DNA from: Bacteroidota bacterium
GTDB lineage: Bacteria; Bacteroidota; Bacteroidia; Chitinophagales; BACL12
Length of the DNA stretch: 64,000 nucleotides
Direction of reading: 5' to 3'
Assembly (NCBI GenBank): GCA_016715425.1
Contig: JADKAC010000005.1
Location: forward strand, 620,001 to 684,000
Under the pieces are notes generated by a model that saw nothing but the letters and a program-made list of their open reading frames with translations, was not told the DNA's origin and made no database searches. The position numbers and the translations under genes are program-made. Position 1 is the stretch's first letter. Each line of letters starts with the position of its first letter. Below are positions 44,595-53,640 of this stretch, in pieces.

Positions 44595-46124
44595 ATGACT
44601 ATTAACGAAGGGAATACATCCGATGTAAACAGAACAGGAAAACGTATTAGCAAACAAACTGATGCTACAAGTTTTGCATTAGGGAAAGTGCCGCCTCAGG
44701 CTGTTGATTTGGAAGAAGCTGTATTGGGTGCATTTATGATTGATAGAGATGCTGTAACTAACGCTATTGAATTATTGCGTATTGATAGTTTTTATGATGA
44801 CAGACACAAACTTATTTTTGAAGCAATCAGAAAATTGTTTGAAAAAACACAACCTATTGATTTATTAACTGTAACAGAAATGTTGCGCAGTATGGGTAAG
44901 TTGGAAGAATGTGGTGGACCGTATTATATTACTAGTTTAACAAATAGAGTGGCTTCAGCCGCACACGTTGAACATCATGCACGTATTGTTACACAAAAAT
45001 TTATTCAGCGTGAATTAATTCGCATCAGCACCGAGATAGTAAAAGATTCTTACGAAGACACAACAGATGTTTTCGAATTATTAGATAAAGCAGAACAATC
45101 GTTATTTCAAATTGCAGATAATAATTTACGTACAAGTTTTACTGATATCAGAAATTTAATCAGTAATACAATTGCAGAAATTGATGAAGCTCGTAAACAT
45201 GAAGATTCACTTACCGGATGTCCTACAGGTTTTACAAGATTGGATCGACTGACAGGTGGTTGGCAAAAAAGTGATTTAATAATTGTAGCTGCAAGACCAT
45301 CTATGGGTAAAACAGCTTTTACGCTTTCTATCGCAAGAAATGCTGCAGTAGATTTTAATAAACCGGTTGCAATATTTTCATTAGAGATGTCTTCTCAGCA
45401 GTTAGTAAAAAGATTAATTAGTGCGGAAACAGAATTGCCTGCCGAAAAAATTATTAAAGGTCAACTTGCAGAACATGAGATGGTGCAATTGATGAAAAAA
45501 AGTGGAGCGTTAGGTGATGCGCCAATTTTTATTGATGATACTCCTGCAATAAATATTTTTGAATTACGTGCAAAATGTCGTCGATTAAAAATGCAACACG
45601 ATATTCAATTAGTGGTAATTGATTATTTGCAATTAATGACATCATCAGAAAATGGAAAAGCAGGTAATAGAGAGCAAGAGATAAGTTCAATCAGCCGTGC
45701 ATTAAAAAGTATCGCTAAAGAATTAAATATTCCCATCATAGCACTTTCACAGTTGAGTAGAAAAGTGGAAGACAGAGGTGGAAATAAACGACCAATACTT
45801 TCCGATTTGCGTGAGTCGGGAGCCATTGAACAGGATGCGGATTTAGTTTGCTTTTTATACAGACCGGAATATTATGGATTTGATGAAGATGATGAAGGCA
45901 ACTCAACAAAAGGTGTGGCAGAAGTAATTATTGCAAAACATAGAAATGGTGCTTTGGACAGAGTGCGGGTTCGATTTATTGATCAGTATATCAAGTTTGT
46001 GGATATGGAAGAATTTCCTCGTCAGAATTTATCTCCACTTTCTGATCATTTAAAAGAATCGAAAGTTACCGTAACCCGCAAATCCAAAATGGATGATATG
46101 CCGGATGATGATGTTCCATTCTGA
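44595..46124 (+). CDS. dnaB: Replicative DNA helicase
   Basis: This 509-residue hexameric helicase unwinds DNA at the fork. The N-terminal primase-interacting domain contains PPQAVDLEEAVLGAFMID. The RecA-like domain has Walker A ARPSMGKTAF (K239), Walker B LVVIDYLQLM, and the H4 region SQLSRKVEDRGGNKRPILSD / LRESGAIEQDADLV. No intein interrupts it. The acidic C-terminus ends MPDDDVPF, a tail shared with Bacteroidota DnaB. It is convergent with the permease gene. Confidence 0.97.
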   Translation: MTINEGNTSDVNRTGKRISKQTDATSFALGKVPPQAVDLEEAVLGAFMIDRDAVTNAIELLRIDSFYDDRHKLIFEAIRKLFEKTQPIDLLTVTEMLRSMGKLEECGGPYYITSLTNRVASAAHVEHHARIVTQKFIQRELIRISTEIVKDSYEDTTDVFELLDKAEQSLFQIADNNLRTSFTDIRNLISNTIAEIDEARKHEDSLTGCPTGFTRLDRLTGGWQKSDLIIVAARPSMGKTAFTLSIARNAAVDFNKPVAIFSLEMSSQQLVKRLISAETELPAEKIIKGQLAEHEMVQLMKKSGALGDAPIFIDDTPAINIFELRAKCRRLKMQHDIQLVVIDYLQLMTSSENGKAGNREQEISSISRALKSIAKELNIPIIALSQLSRKVEDRGGNKRPILSDLRESGAIEQDADLVCFLYRPEYYGFDEDDEGNSTKGVAEVIIAKHRNGALDRVRVRFIDQYIKFVDMEEFPRQNLSPLSDHLKESKVTVTRKSKMDDMPDDDVPF

Positions 46125-46130
46125 TTTTAA

Positions 46131-47264
46131 TTATTTATTCGTTAGCCGAATTAAATAAAGTGTAATTAAAAGATAAATGATGTTTGGAATATTTGCACCG
46201 ATTATTGGGGGCAAACTTCCATTCACAGAAAATGAAGAAGAGAATTGCAGAAATACTACATACAAAGATGCAAGAGCAAGCGCTGCAACAATATTTAATC
46301 CCATACCGCCACGCACTTTCCATGAACCAATTGCAGCTCCCATCACAATCATAATTATTACAGAGATTGCTGCTGCCGTTCGCCTATTATTTTCCACCTG
46401 AAAATATTCTATTCCACTTGCACCTTTCAATTTTTCAGATTCCATAAAATCATTTATCTCCTTAAAATTTAATGCCTCTTTTATAATTACATCCACATCA
46501 AAACTTTCAGGACTCATATTTAAAGTGGTATCCATTTGTTTACCCTGAATAAACCCTTCACTCGTATTATTTATTTTCCAATATTTATAATTAACTAATC
46601 GCCAGTTTTTTATTCCAGGCATAAATTTCACACGATCAGCATTGATTTTATAAACTAATCTTTTATTATTTCCACTTCCCTCAAATCGCTCTAATGCAAA
46701 GTTGGTCCCTTCACCGGTAGAATATTTAAATCGCTCTAAGGATACAAGCGTATTATTATCTAATCGCAAGTGAATATTATTGCCATAACCTTTTGGTGCT
46801 CGTGTATATTTATCTTCAAATGCAATGCGTGTTTTATTTGCAACAGGTACTAACCAATGATTGGCAAACAGCAATAATAAGCCGGAGAAAACACCACAAA
46901 TAATATATGGTCTTAAATAGCGAAGCATCGTAATACCACTGTTGCGCAGCGCAATTAATTCACTGTTGTACGCCATGCGGCTTGTAAAAAAAATAACCGC
47001 AAGAAAAATTAATAAGGGCGCCAGCAATGCTGCAATATGAGGAATGAAATTGAAATAATAATCAAAGATTATTTGATGTGCAGTTGGTTTATATTTTACA
47101 AAATTTTCGGTCTTTTCTGAATAATCAATAATTAATGCAATGGCGATTATTATAAAAAAAGTAAAGAGCGTAGTGGTAAAATATTTTCGAATAATATATC
47201 TGTCGTAAATAGAAAGCCATTTGCGAAAGGGAAATAAAAATGCATTCCAGATTTTATTCATCAT
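46131..47264 (-). CDS. LptF/LptG-family (YjgP/YjgQ) permease
   Basis: This 377-residue membrane protein has three N-terminal transmembrane helices, a periplasmic beta-jellyroll domain (about 150-290, GYGNNIHLRLDNNTLVSLER) and three C-terminal helices (SVIIMIVMGAAIG, GLNIVAALALASLYVVFLQF). This is the layout of the LPS-export permeases. RNSGITMLRYLRPY is the coupling-helix region that contacts LptB. Which of the two paralogues it is cannot be said. Its start overlaps the tgt stop by four bases. Confidence 0.9.
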   Translation of the reverse strand: MMNKIWNAFLFPFRKWLSIYDRYIIRKYFTTTLFTFFIIIAIALIIDYSEKTENFVKYKPTAHQIIFDYYFNFIPHIAALLAPLLIFLAVIFFTSRMAYNSELIALRNSGITMLRYLRPYIICGVFSGLLLLFANHWLVPVANKTRIAFEDKYTRAPKGYGNNIHLRLDNNTLVSLERFKYSTGEGTNFALERFEGSGNNKRLVYKINADRVKFMPGIKNWRLVNYKYWKINNTSEGFIQGKQMDTTLNMSPESFDVDVIIKEALNFKEINDFMESEKLKGASGIEYFQVENNRRTAAAISVIIMIVMGAAIGSWKVRGGMGLNIVAALALASLYVVFLQFSSSFSVNGSLPPIIGANIPNIIYLLITLYLIRLTNK

Positions 47265-48391
47265 AATCGGCTACTTACTTTTTTTACCATAGTATTTTTC
47301 CAATTGGTAAAAGTACCTGCAATAATTTGTTCCCGTGCGGTATGTACTAACCATAAATAAAATGCAAGATTATGAATGCTTGCCAATTGAGGTCCCAACA
47401 TTTCACCACTGATAAATAAATGTCGTAAATATGCTTTTGAATGCAGTTGACTTGTTGGTGCAGTGGAAGCAATATCAACAGGAGAAAAATCTTCTTCCCA
47501 TTTTTTATTGCGAATATTTATTATTCCTTCTACTGTAAACAACATACCATTTCTTCCGTTGCGGGTAGGCATCACACAATCAAACATATCTATTCCCAAT
47601 GCAATACATTCTAAAATATTTGCCGGAGTGCCAACACCCATCAGGTAACGTGGCTTTTCAAAAGGGAGTATGTTTGTTACCAACTCCGTCATTGCATACA
47701 TATCATCTACCGGTTCGCCCACACTTAATCCACCGATTGCATTTCCTGAGCAGTTTGTTGCAGCAATAAATTCTGCAGATTGTTTTCGCAATTCAGGATA
47801 CACACTTCCCTGCACAATCGGAAATAAATATTGCGCATAATCGTATTTCGATTCTGTAGTTTCAAATTGTGTAATACATCTTTTCAGCCAGCGATGTGTG
47901 AGCCCCATAGATTGCTTTGCATATTTTTCATCGCAAGGGTAGGGAGTACATTCATCAAATGCCATGATGATATCAGCACCGATACTGCGTTGAATATCTA
48001 TTGCAGATTCCGGAGTAAAATAATGTGTGGATCCATCAATATGCGATCGGAATTTTACACCTTCTTCAGTAATCTTTCGCATTTGCGCTAATGAATACAC
48101 CTGATAGCCACCACTATCTGTAAGCATCGGTTTTTTCCATGCAGTAAATTGTTGTAAGCCTCCGGCCTTTTCTATTTTCTGAATACCCGGACGCAAATAC
48201 AAATGATAAGTATTGCCTAAAATTATTTCTGCTTGTATTGCATTATTCAATTCGTTGAAGTGTACACCTTTCACAGTTCCTGCCGTGCCCACCGGCATAA
48301 ATATAGGAGTGCGAATATTGCCATGTGCAGTTTGCAATGTACCTGCTCTTGCTTTGGATTGTGTGTCTGTAGATTCTATTTTAAAAAACAT
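47261..48391 (-). CDS. tgt: Queuine tRNA-ribosyltransferase
   Basis: The product of about 376 residues is read from the ATG at 48391, where FFKIESTDTQSKARAG begins as in the family and a -7 box sits just upstream. A longer frame from 48454 would start before that promoter. Marks: MPVGTAGTVKG, MLTDSGGYQVYSLAQMRKIT (first active-site Asp), GLSVGEPVDDMYAM, MGVGTPANILECIALGIDMF and DCVMPTRNGRNGMLF (nucleophile Asp). It exchanges guanine-34 for a queuine precursor in tRNA. The zinc cysteines near the C-terminus are poorly visible: the expected CxCxxC is replaced by a non-cysteine stretch. It is coupled to the permease. Confidence 0.92.
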   Translation of the reverse strand: MFFKIESTDTQSKARAGTLQTAHGNIRTPIFMPVGTAGTVKGVHFNELNNAIQAEIILGNTYHLYLRPGIQKIEKAGGLQQFTAWKKPMLTDSGGYQVYSLAQMRKITEEGVKFRSHIDGSTHYFTPESAIDIQRSIGADIIMAFDECTPYPCDEKYAKQSMGLTHRWLKRCITQFETTESKYDYAQYLFPIVQGSVYPELRKQSAEFIAATNCSGNAIGGLSVGEPVDDMYAMTELVTNILPFEKPRYLMGVGTPANILECIALGIDMFDCVMPTRNGRNGMLFTVEGIINIRNKKWEEDFSPVDIASTAPTSQLHSKAYLRHLFISGEMLGPQLASIHNLAFYLWLVHTAREQIIAGTFTNWKNTMVKKVSSRL

Positions 48392-48397
48392 TGCGCA

Positions 48398-48405
48398 CAA
48401 AAGTA
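48398..48405 (-). promoter_or_regulatory. -7 box of tgt
   Basis: TACTTTTG on the minus strand fits TAnnTTTG, six bases before the ATG at 48391, and decides the start of the gene. Confidence 0.6.
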
Positions 48406-48469
48406 AAGAAATGTGTACAGCATGTGGATATGGCGATAAGTTGTAAAATATCATTGTAAAGCATTCTTC

Positions 48470-48477
48470 TAACTTTG
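48470..48477 (+). promoter_or_regulatory. -7 box of the glycosyltransferase gene
   Basis: TAACTTTG matches TAnnTTTG, eight bases before the ATG at 48486. It is divergent from the tgt box 65 bases away. Confidence 0.6.
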
Positions 48478-48485
48478 GCGTTGCA

Positions 48486-49604
48486 ATGAATCCTAATATT
48501 TTGTTTATTCTTTTTCTGGTATTTTGTTCGGCAACCGGAATTCAAATTTTATACTTTTTATGCTTTCATCTCAGGCTTGCACTATATAAAAAGCAAGCAG
48601 ATGTTAATAAAGAATTCCCTCCCGTATCTGTAATTATTTGCGCTCGCAATGAGGATGTAAATCTTAAAAATAATCTTCCTAAAATTTTAGCACAAGATTT
48701 TCCGCAGTTTGAAGTGATAGTGGTGGACGATAATTCCGAAGATGGCACTTTGGAATATTTGCATTACTTAGCGCATAAAGAACCACGATTAAAAAAAGTA
48801 AGAGTAGGAGAGGTAAACAGATTAATGGCAGGTAAAAAATTCCCATTAACTCTTGGAATAAAAGCAGCTACTTATGATACACTGGTTTTGACAGATGCGG
48901 ATTGTATTCCGGCAAGTGATCAGTGGTTGAAAATTACTATTGCAAGTTATCGTGATAGTGATTCTATTATACTTGGTTATGGGCCTTATGAAAAGGAAAA
49001 AGGTTTTTTAAATAAGCTGATTCGTTTTGAAACAGTGGCTTCAGCAATGCAATATTTTTCTTATGCATTGGCCGGTTTACCTTATATGGGCGTGGGCAGA
49101 AATTTATCCTACAAAAAAGAATTGTTTTTTAAATATGGTGGTTTTGCCGATCATAGAAATATTCCTTCCGGTGATGATGATTTGTTTATTAATAAAGTAG
49201 CAAATAAAAAAAATTGCGGTATTAATATTCAAAAAGATGCATTCACTTATTCTGCACCCAAGCAAACGTATCCTGATTGGAAAGAACAAAAGAAGCGACA
49301 TCTTTCCACTGCAAAGTTTTATAAAGCAAAACATAAATTTTTGTTGAGTTTATTTCCCATGACTCAAATAATAAGTTGGATTTTATTCCCTGTATTAATG
49401 CTGTTTTTATTTCAATGGTATTATGTCTTGGGATTATTTGTATTGCGATTAATCTTGCAACGCATTCTATATACTTCCTGCATGAAAAAATTAGATGAAA
49501 AAGATCTTATTTCTTCAATAGAAGTTTTTGATGTATTGCAAGTTTTTTATTATTTCGTATTTGCCCGTGCGGCAATGGTGAAGACAAAATACAGATGGAA
49601 TTAA
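48486..49604 (+). CDS. Membrane glycosyltransferase, family 2
   Basis: This 372-residue enzyme has an N-terminal helix (ILFILFLVFCSATGIQILYF). The GT-A domain follows (VSVIICARNEDVNLKNNLPK, VIVVDDNSEDGT, VLTDADCIPAS as the DxD region, SGDDDLFINKVA). Two C-terminal helices come last (IISWILFPVLMLFLFQWYYV). It should add a sugar from a nucleotide donor at the inner face of the membrane. The acceptor is not evident, since no polysaccharide locus is near. Its 3' end overlaps the sigma factor by ten bases. Confidence 0.9.
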   Translation: MNPNILFILFLVFCSATGIQILYFLCFHLRLALYKKQADVNKEFPPVSVIICARNEDVNLKNNLPKILAQDFPQFEVIVVDDNSEDGTLEYLHYLAHKEPRLKKVRVGEVNRLMAGKKFPLTLGIKAATYDTLVLTDADCIPASDQWLKITIASYRDSDSIILGYGPYEKEKGFLNKLIRFETVASAMQYFSYALAGLPYMGVGRNLSYKKELFFKYGGFADHRNIPSGDDDLFINKVANKKNCGINIQKDAFTYSAPKQTYPDWKEQKKRHLSTAKFYKAKHKFLLSLFPMTQIISWILFPVLMLFLFQWYYVLGLFVLRLILQRILYTSCMKKLDEKDLISSIEVFDVLQVFYYFVFARAAMVKTKYRWN

Positions 49605-50194
49605 ATCCTAATTTATCGCAACGAGCCAGGGAAGACCTGAAGTTATTGGAACGTGCTCGTAACGGCGATCAAAAAGCATTTGCAGAATTACTTTCTAAAT
49701 ACCGTGACTCCATAAATTATATGGTATTGAAAATGGTGCACAATCGTGATGATGCGGATGATATTACTATAGAAGCATTTGGAAAAGCATTCAGTAACTT
49801 AGATAAATACACACCTGATTATGCATTCAGTACATGGTTGTATAAAATTGCAACGAATAACACTATTGATTTTATTCGCCGTAAACGTTTTCAAACTCTA
49901 AGTCTGGATTATGAAAATGAAGACAACCTGAATTTATCAGAAATTGTAAAAGCGGATATTGCAGATCCGGAAGAAAAATTTATAAAACATCAACGGGCAA
50001 TTATACTACGGGAAATAATTGAAAAGCTTAATCCCAAATATGGTAAACTTATTCAACTGCGCTACTTTGATGAACTCTCTTATGAAGAAATTGCACAAGA
50101 ACTAAATATACCGTTGGGCACGGTTAAAGCACAACTATTCAGAGCTAAAAATTTGCTGTATAACATTTTGAAGAATACGAAGGGAAGGTATTGA
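49595..50194 (+). CDS. ECF-type RNA polymerase sigma factor
   Basis: This 199-residue sigma-70 family protein has region 2 (YRDSINYMVLKMVHNRDDAD, STWLYKIATNNTIDFIRRKR) and region 4 (LNPKYGKLIQLRYFDELSYE, EIAQELNIPLGTVKAQLFRA). No anti-sigma gene follows; the next ~280 bases are heptad repeats. It overlaps the glycosyltransferase by ten bases, so the two are co-expressed, an unusual pairing. Its regulon cannot be deduced. Confidence 0.92.
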   Translation: MELNPNLSQRAREDLKLLERARNGDQKAFAELLSKYRDSINYMVLKMVHNRDDADDITIEAFGKAFSNLDKYTPDYAFSTWLYKIATNNTIDFIRRKRFQTLSLDYENEDNLNLSEIVKADIADPEEKFIKHQRAIILREIIEKLNPKYGKLIQLRYFDELSYEEIAQELNIPLGTVKAQLFRAKNLLYNILKNTKGRY

Positions 50195-50445
50195 GTATCG
50201 GGTATTTTAGTGAGTAGTGAGTGGTGAGTAGTGAGTAAAAAAATCAGTGATGAGTTATGAGTTTTTTTCATTGCAAACTGTCCAATTTCAACTGTCAATA
50301 GTTTAAGTTTTTTTATCAATGTCAATGGTCAAAGTTAATAGTCAATAATATAGGTCAATGGTCTAAGTCAATAGTTAAAGTTTTTTCGCCAATGGCTAAA
50401 AGCCAACAGCTAAAAGCCAATAGCCAAGATATCTACAACAATTAA
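50195..50445. repeat. Heptanucleotide-word repeat region, copy 2
   Basis: Runs of GTGAGTA/GTGAGTG words, then CAACTGTCAATAG, GTCAATGGTCAAAGTTAATA, GTCAATGGTCTAAG and GCCAATGGCTAAAAGCCAAC form the same vocabulary as the region at 9.2-9.95 kb, but without the 195-base unit. Confidence 0.75.
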
Positions 50446-50471
50446 ATCAGTAAAAATTTTAAAACTATTTC

Positions 50472-51365
50472 ATGAATAAAAAAATTGTAATAGCTGGTGG
50501 AACTGGATTTGTTGGGAAATATTTTACAAAACATTTTTGCAATTTAAATTATGAGCTTATAATTATTTCACGTCAGGAACAAAGTATTAAATGGAACGAC
50601 GAAGTTGGAATTATTAATGCACTTGAAAATTCTGATATGCTTATAAATCTTGCAGGTAAATCAGTTGATTGCAGATATAATAAAAAGAATAAAGAAGAAA
50701 TTTTAAAATCAAGAACAGAAACTACAAAGGTGCTGGGAGAAGCAATCTTGAGATGCAAAAATCCACCGGAACTTTGGATTAATTCGAGCACTGCAACTAT
50801 TTATCGCCATGCAGAAGATTTTCCAATGACTGAAAGTAAAGGTGAAATTGGAAATGGTTTTTCAGTGGATGTGGCTACAAGTTGGGAGCAATCTTTTTTT
50901 CAATTTAAGCTTCCCAATACCAGGCAAGTCGCATTGCGTATGGCTATTATTTTAGGAAAAAATGGTGGGGTAATGGAGCCGTTGAAAAATCTTGTTCGTT
51001 TCGGATTGGGAGGAAAACAAGGCAAAGGAAATCAAATGTTTAGTTGGATACATATTGAAGATTTGTACAACATCATTTTATTTTTACAATCACACACAGA
51101 GTTGAAAGGTGTTTTCAATTGCTCATCTCCAAATCCCATTAATAACAAAACATTAATGCAATCTTTAAGACAAGAAATGCATATAAAAATCGGGTTGCCT
51201 ACTCCTGAATTATTACTAAAAATAGGAGCTGCTGTAATTAAAACAGAACCCGAACTCGTTTTAAAAAGTCGTTGGGTTATTCCCGAAAAACTTATTCAGA
51301 ACGGTTACCATTTTAAATTTCCTACAATTGAAACTGCACTGAAAAATCTTTTAGAAACTAAGTAA
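50472..51365 (+). CDS. TIGR01777/SDR39U1-like NAD(P)-dependent epimerase
   Basis: This 297-residue extended SDR protein has the nucleotide-binding GGTGFVGKYFTKHF near the N-terminus, LINLAGKSVDCRYN and WINSSTATIYRHAEDFPMTE. It then has WEQSFFQ in place of the usual lysine motif and the C-terminal DUF1731 block (GLPTPELLLKIGAAVIKTEP, LKSRWVIPEKLIQNGYHFKF). It resembles YfcH/SDR39U1 proteins of unknown substrate. It stands alone between two repeat regions. Confidence 0.9.
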   Translation: MNKKIVIAGGTGFVGKYFTKHFCNLNYELIIISRQEQSIKWNDEVGIINALENSDMLINLAGKSVDCRYNKKNKEEILKSRTETTKVLGEAILRCKNPPELWINSSTATIYRHAEDFPMTESKGEIGNGFSVDVATSWEQSFFQFKLPNTRQVALRMAIILGKNGGVMEPLKNLVRFGLGGKQGKGNQMFSWIHIEDLYNIILFLQSHTELKGVFNCSSPNPINNKTLMQSLRQEMHIKIGLPTPELLLKIGAAVIKTEPELVLKSRWVIPEKLIQNGYHFKFPTIETALKNLLETK

Positions 51366-51458
51366 ACTTATTTTCACACGAAAAACATTTCAAATAAACT
51401 CATTGGAACTCACTCAAAATAAATGCAATTATAATTTTATTAAAACTGATTTTTAAGA

Positions 51459-51959
51459 ATGAATAATGAATATACAATTCCTGAACAAACACGAATAGGT
51501 CATGTGCATCTCAAAGTAGCTGACCTTGAAAGATCACTTACGTTTTATCATGACTTATTAGGTTTTGAAGTAACTATGAAATATGGGACTCAGGCAGCAT
51601 TTATTTCTGCCGGTGGTTATCATCATCATATTGGTTTAAATACATGGCATAGTAAAGATTTACCGCCTGCGCCTGTGAATAGTGTTGGCTTATATCACAC
51701 TGCAATTTTATATCCGACAAGAAAAGATCTTGCAATAATTTATCAGCGATTAATAAAAGTAAATTATCCACTAACAGGTGCAAGTGATCATGGTGTTTCA
51801 GAAGCAATTTATCTTGATGATCCGGATGGTAATGGTGTGGAATTATATTGGGATCGCCCTCAGGAACTTTGGCCAAAAAATTCAGTCGGCAGTTTAGATA
51901 TGTTTACAAAAGCACTCGATCTGGAAAATTTATTGAAAGAGATGGATTTTGAACTTTGA
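51459..51959 (+). CDS. VOC-family dioxygenase/glyoxalase-like protein
   Basis: This 166-residue protein has a beta-alpha-beta-beta-beta metal-binding fold: RIGHVHLKVADLERSLTFYH with the first metal His, GGYHHHIGLNTW, VGLYHTAILYPTRKDL and YLDDPDGNGVELYWDRPQEL with the metal Glu. The GHVHLKVADLERSLxFY pattern is like CatE-type catechol-2,3-dioxygenase homologues of Bacilli and Bacteroidota. The true substrate is unknown. Confidence 0.88.
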   Translation: MNNEYTIPEQTRIGHVHLKVADLERSLTFYHDLLGFEVTMKYGTQAAFISAGGYHHHIGLNTWHSKDLPPAPVNSVGLYHTAILYPTRKDLAIIYQRLIKVNYPLTGASDHGVSEAIYLDDPDGNGVELYWDRPQELWPKNSVGSLDMFTKALDLENLLKEMDFEL

Positions 51960-52325
51960 CCATTGACTTTTAAAATTGACAATTGACAATGAAAAAACTC
52001 ATCACTGATTACTGATCACTGATTTTTTTATTCACCATTCACTAAAAAAAACTCATCACTTAATTAATGGCTATTAGCAATTAGCTGTTGGCTGTTGGCG
52101 AAAAAAACTTTGACTATTGATTTTGACAGTGGACAATTGACAATGAAAAAATTGAGAACATTGACTAAATAGTTTCGAGTTTAAAAATCAATCACTGATT
52201 TTTTCATTCACCATTTATAATTTATAATTTACAATTGACTTTTGCCTTTTGCTTATTGCTTATTGCTGATTATTTTTTCACCATTCACCATTCACCATTC
52301 ACCATTCACCATTCACCATTCAATA
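51958..52325. repeat. Heptanucleotide-word repeat region, copy 3 (inverted vocabulary)
   Basis: This ~370-base gene-free stretch is made of words such as TGACAATTGACAATG, CACTGATTACTGATCACTGA, GGCTGTTGGC and a terminal run of TTCACCA x6 (52270-52322). The last is the reverse complement of the GTGAATG words at 9.3 kb. Two genes converge on it. Confidence 0.75.
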
Positions 52326-52326
52326 C

Positions 52327-53538
52327 TCATTCCTCCCCCGCATAATCTTTCAAATACAAATACGGTGTATTCAATTTTCCATCCGCACAAATAGTTGCTT
52401 CGTAAATCATACGACTATCAGTTTTCAATAATTCAGCAATTACATTATTGATTAATAAATTTCCAAATTCTTCCGACGCATCTCTTGGTAATTCATTAGG
52501 TAAATTATCAATTGCCATAATATCAATTGTATCCGTTTCATAAGGTGCAGTTGCTTTATCGGTGTGCATATTATATCCAAACACAGGATCATTAATCGTG
52601 GTGTTATTTAATGTTGCCGGAACACCACCATTCACATCGCAAGAAATATCTGCAATTACCTGCATATTAAAATCAGGATGATGCATATCTGTTTTTTCAA
52701 ATAATCTTGCTGCCTTTGGATTCCAATAGATTGCATTGATCATAATATCACATTGTTTTGCATACGGCAGAAAAATGCTTTTATATAATTCGGGTTTTGT
52801 ATGAAATTCTTTTCTTTCATATCCACCATCACTAATTCTATCGTAAATAGCATTGGTATCTAACACAGTAAAAACAGGATGCGGATATTTTGTTGTTAAA
52901 AAATCAGAATTAGAAACTTGTTGAATTTTCAATGCATTTAATACTTCCATACTTCCCTGAGCAACACGACCTGTTCCTGTAAGAACAATTTTTATTGGAG
53001 GAAGAATAATTTTAGTATAAGAATGTTTCAATGCTTTATAATCTTTATAATCCTTTGCTCTTTTTAAATTAAAATCTCCGGTGCGTTTTCCCCAAGTATA
53101 AAATGCATTATACGCACCTACAATACCTGCCCATCTGCCGAATGCAATTACACGATTTCCATCTGCATCACGCAAACATTCATAATCTATCAATCGTATT
53201 TTTTTATCTAACAAAGCACGAATTAATGGTTTGTTATGCGCTTGTTTTTTTATAACATGCGCAAAGAATAAATACGTTTTACCCGGGATTAATAATTCTA
53301 TCGGCACTTCTTTTACTCCGATAAGTACATCACAATCGCTGATATCTTCTTGCACCGGGAAACCGGCAGCCTTAAATTCAGAATCATTGAAACAACGACC
53401 ATGACTGTGCTGAACAGTGATTTCTATTTCGGGAAAACGTTGTTGAATTAATTTACATTGTTCAGGTGTGATCGCCACTCTGGAGTCCGGCGGAAATTTT
53501 CCTTCACGGATTATACCCAGCTTCAATTTCTTTTCCAT
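52327..53538 (-). CDS. Saccharopine-dehydrogenase-like NAD(P)-dependent oxidoreductase
   Basis: The product of about 403 residues is read from the ATG at 53538 (EKKLKLGIIREGKFPPDSRV); the earlier ATG adds eight residues. The N-terminal half is of the alanine-dehydrogenase/PNT type (RVAITPEQCKLIQ, DVLIGVKEVPIELLIPGKTY, FFAHVIKKQAHNKPLI). A Rossmann part follows (IKIVLTGTGRVAQGSMEVLN), and then a long catalytic part with ADISCDVNGGVPATL. It resembles lysine-forming saccharopine dehydrogenases (LYS1-like), so it may make or consume saccharopine. Distance from other lysine genes leaves this open. Confidence 0.85.
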   Translation of the reverse strand: MEKKLKLGIIREGKFPPDSRVAITPEQCKLIQQRFPEIEITVQHSHGRCFNDSEFKAAGFPVQEDISDCDVLIGVKEVPIELLIPGKTYLFFAHVIKKQAHNKPLIRALLDKKIRLIDYECLRDADGNRVIAFGRWAGIVGAYNAFYTWGKRTGDFNLKRAKDYKDYKALKHSYTKIILPPIKIVLTGTGRVAQGSMEVLNALKIQQVSNSDFLTTKYPHPVFTVLDTNAIYDRISDGGYERKEFHTKPELYKSIFLPYAKQCDIMINAIYWNPKAARLFEKTDMHHPDFNMQVIADISCDVNGGVPATLNNTTINDPVFGYNMHTDKATAPYETDTIDIMAIDNLPNELPRDASEEFGNLLINNVIAELLKTDSRMIYEATICADGKLNTPYLYLKDYAGEE

Positions 53539-53619
53539 ACCGGGTAAAGATAGCAAGTGCATTCAGCAATCGGATTGAAGAATATAAAAACATCAAAAAA
53601 TGTATTAGTGCTTATGTTT

Positions 53620-53627
53620 TATTTTTG
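53620..53627 (+). promoter_or_regulatory. -7 box of valS
   Basis: TATTTTTG matches TAnnTTTG, 13 bases before the ATG at 53641. It supports that start over the in-frame ATG at 53557. Confidence 0.6.
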
Positions 53628-53640
53628 CCTATACTACACT

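Noticed and set aside
44384..44605. 73-codon open frame before dnaB
   Set aside because: Low-complexity F/L/C-rich translation, overlap with the dnaB start, no start signals and no resemblance to a family.
53557..53640. Upstream start of valS
   Set aside because: The -7 box at 53620 and the family-typical N-terminus at 53641 both exclude it.
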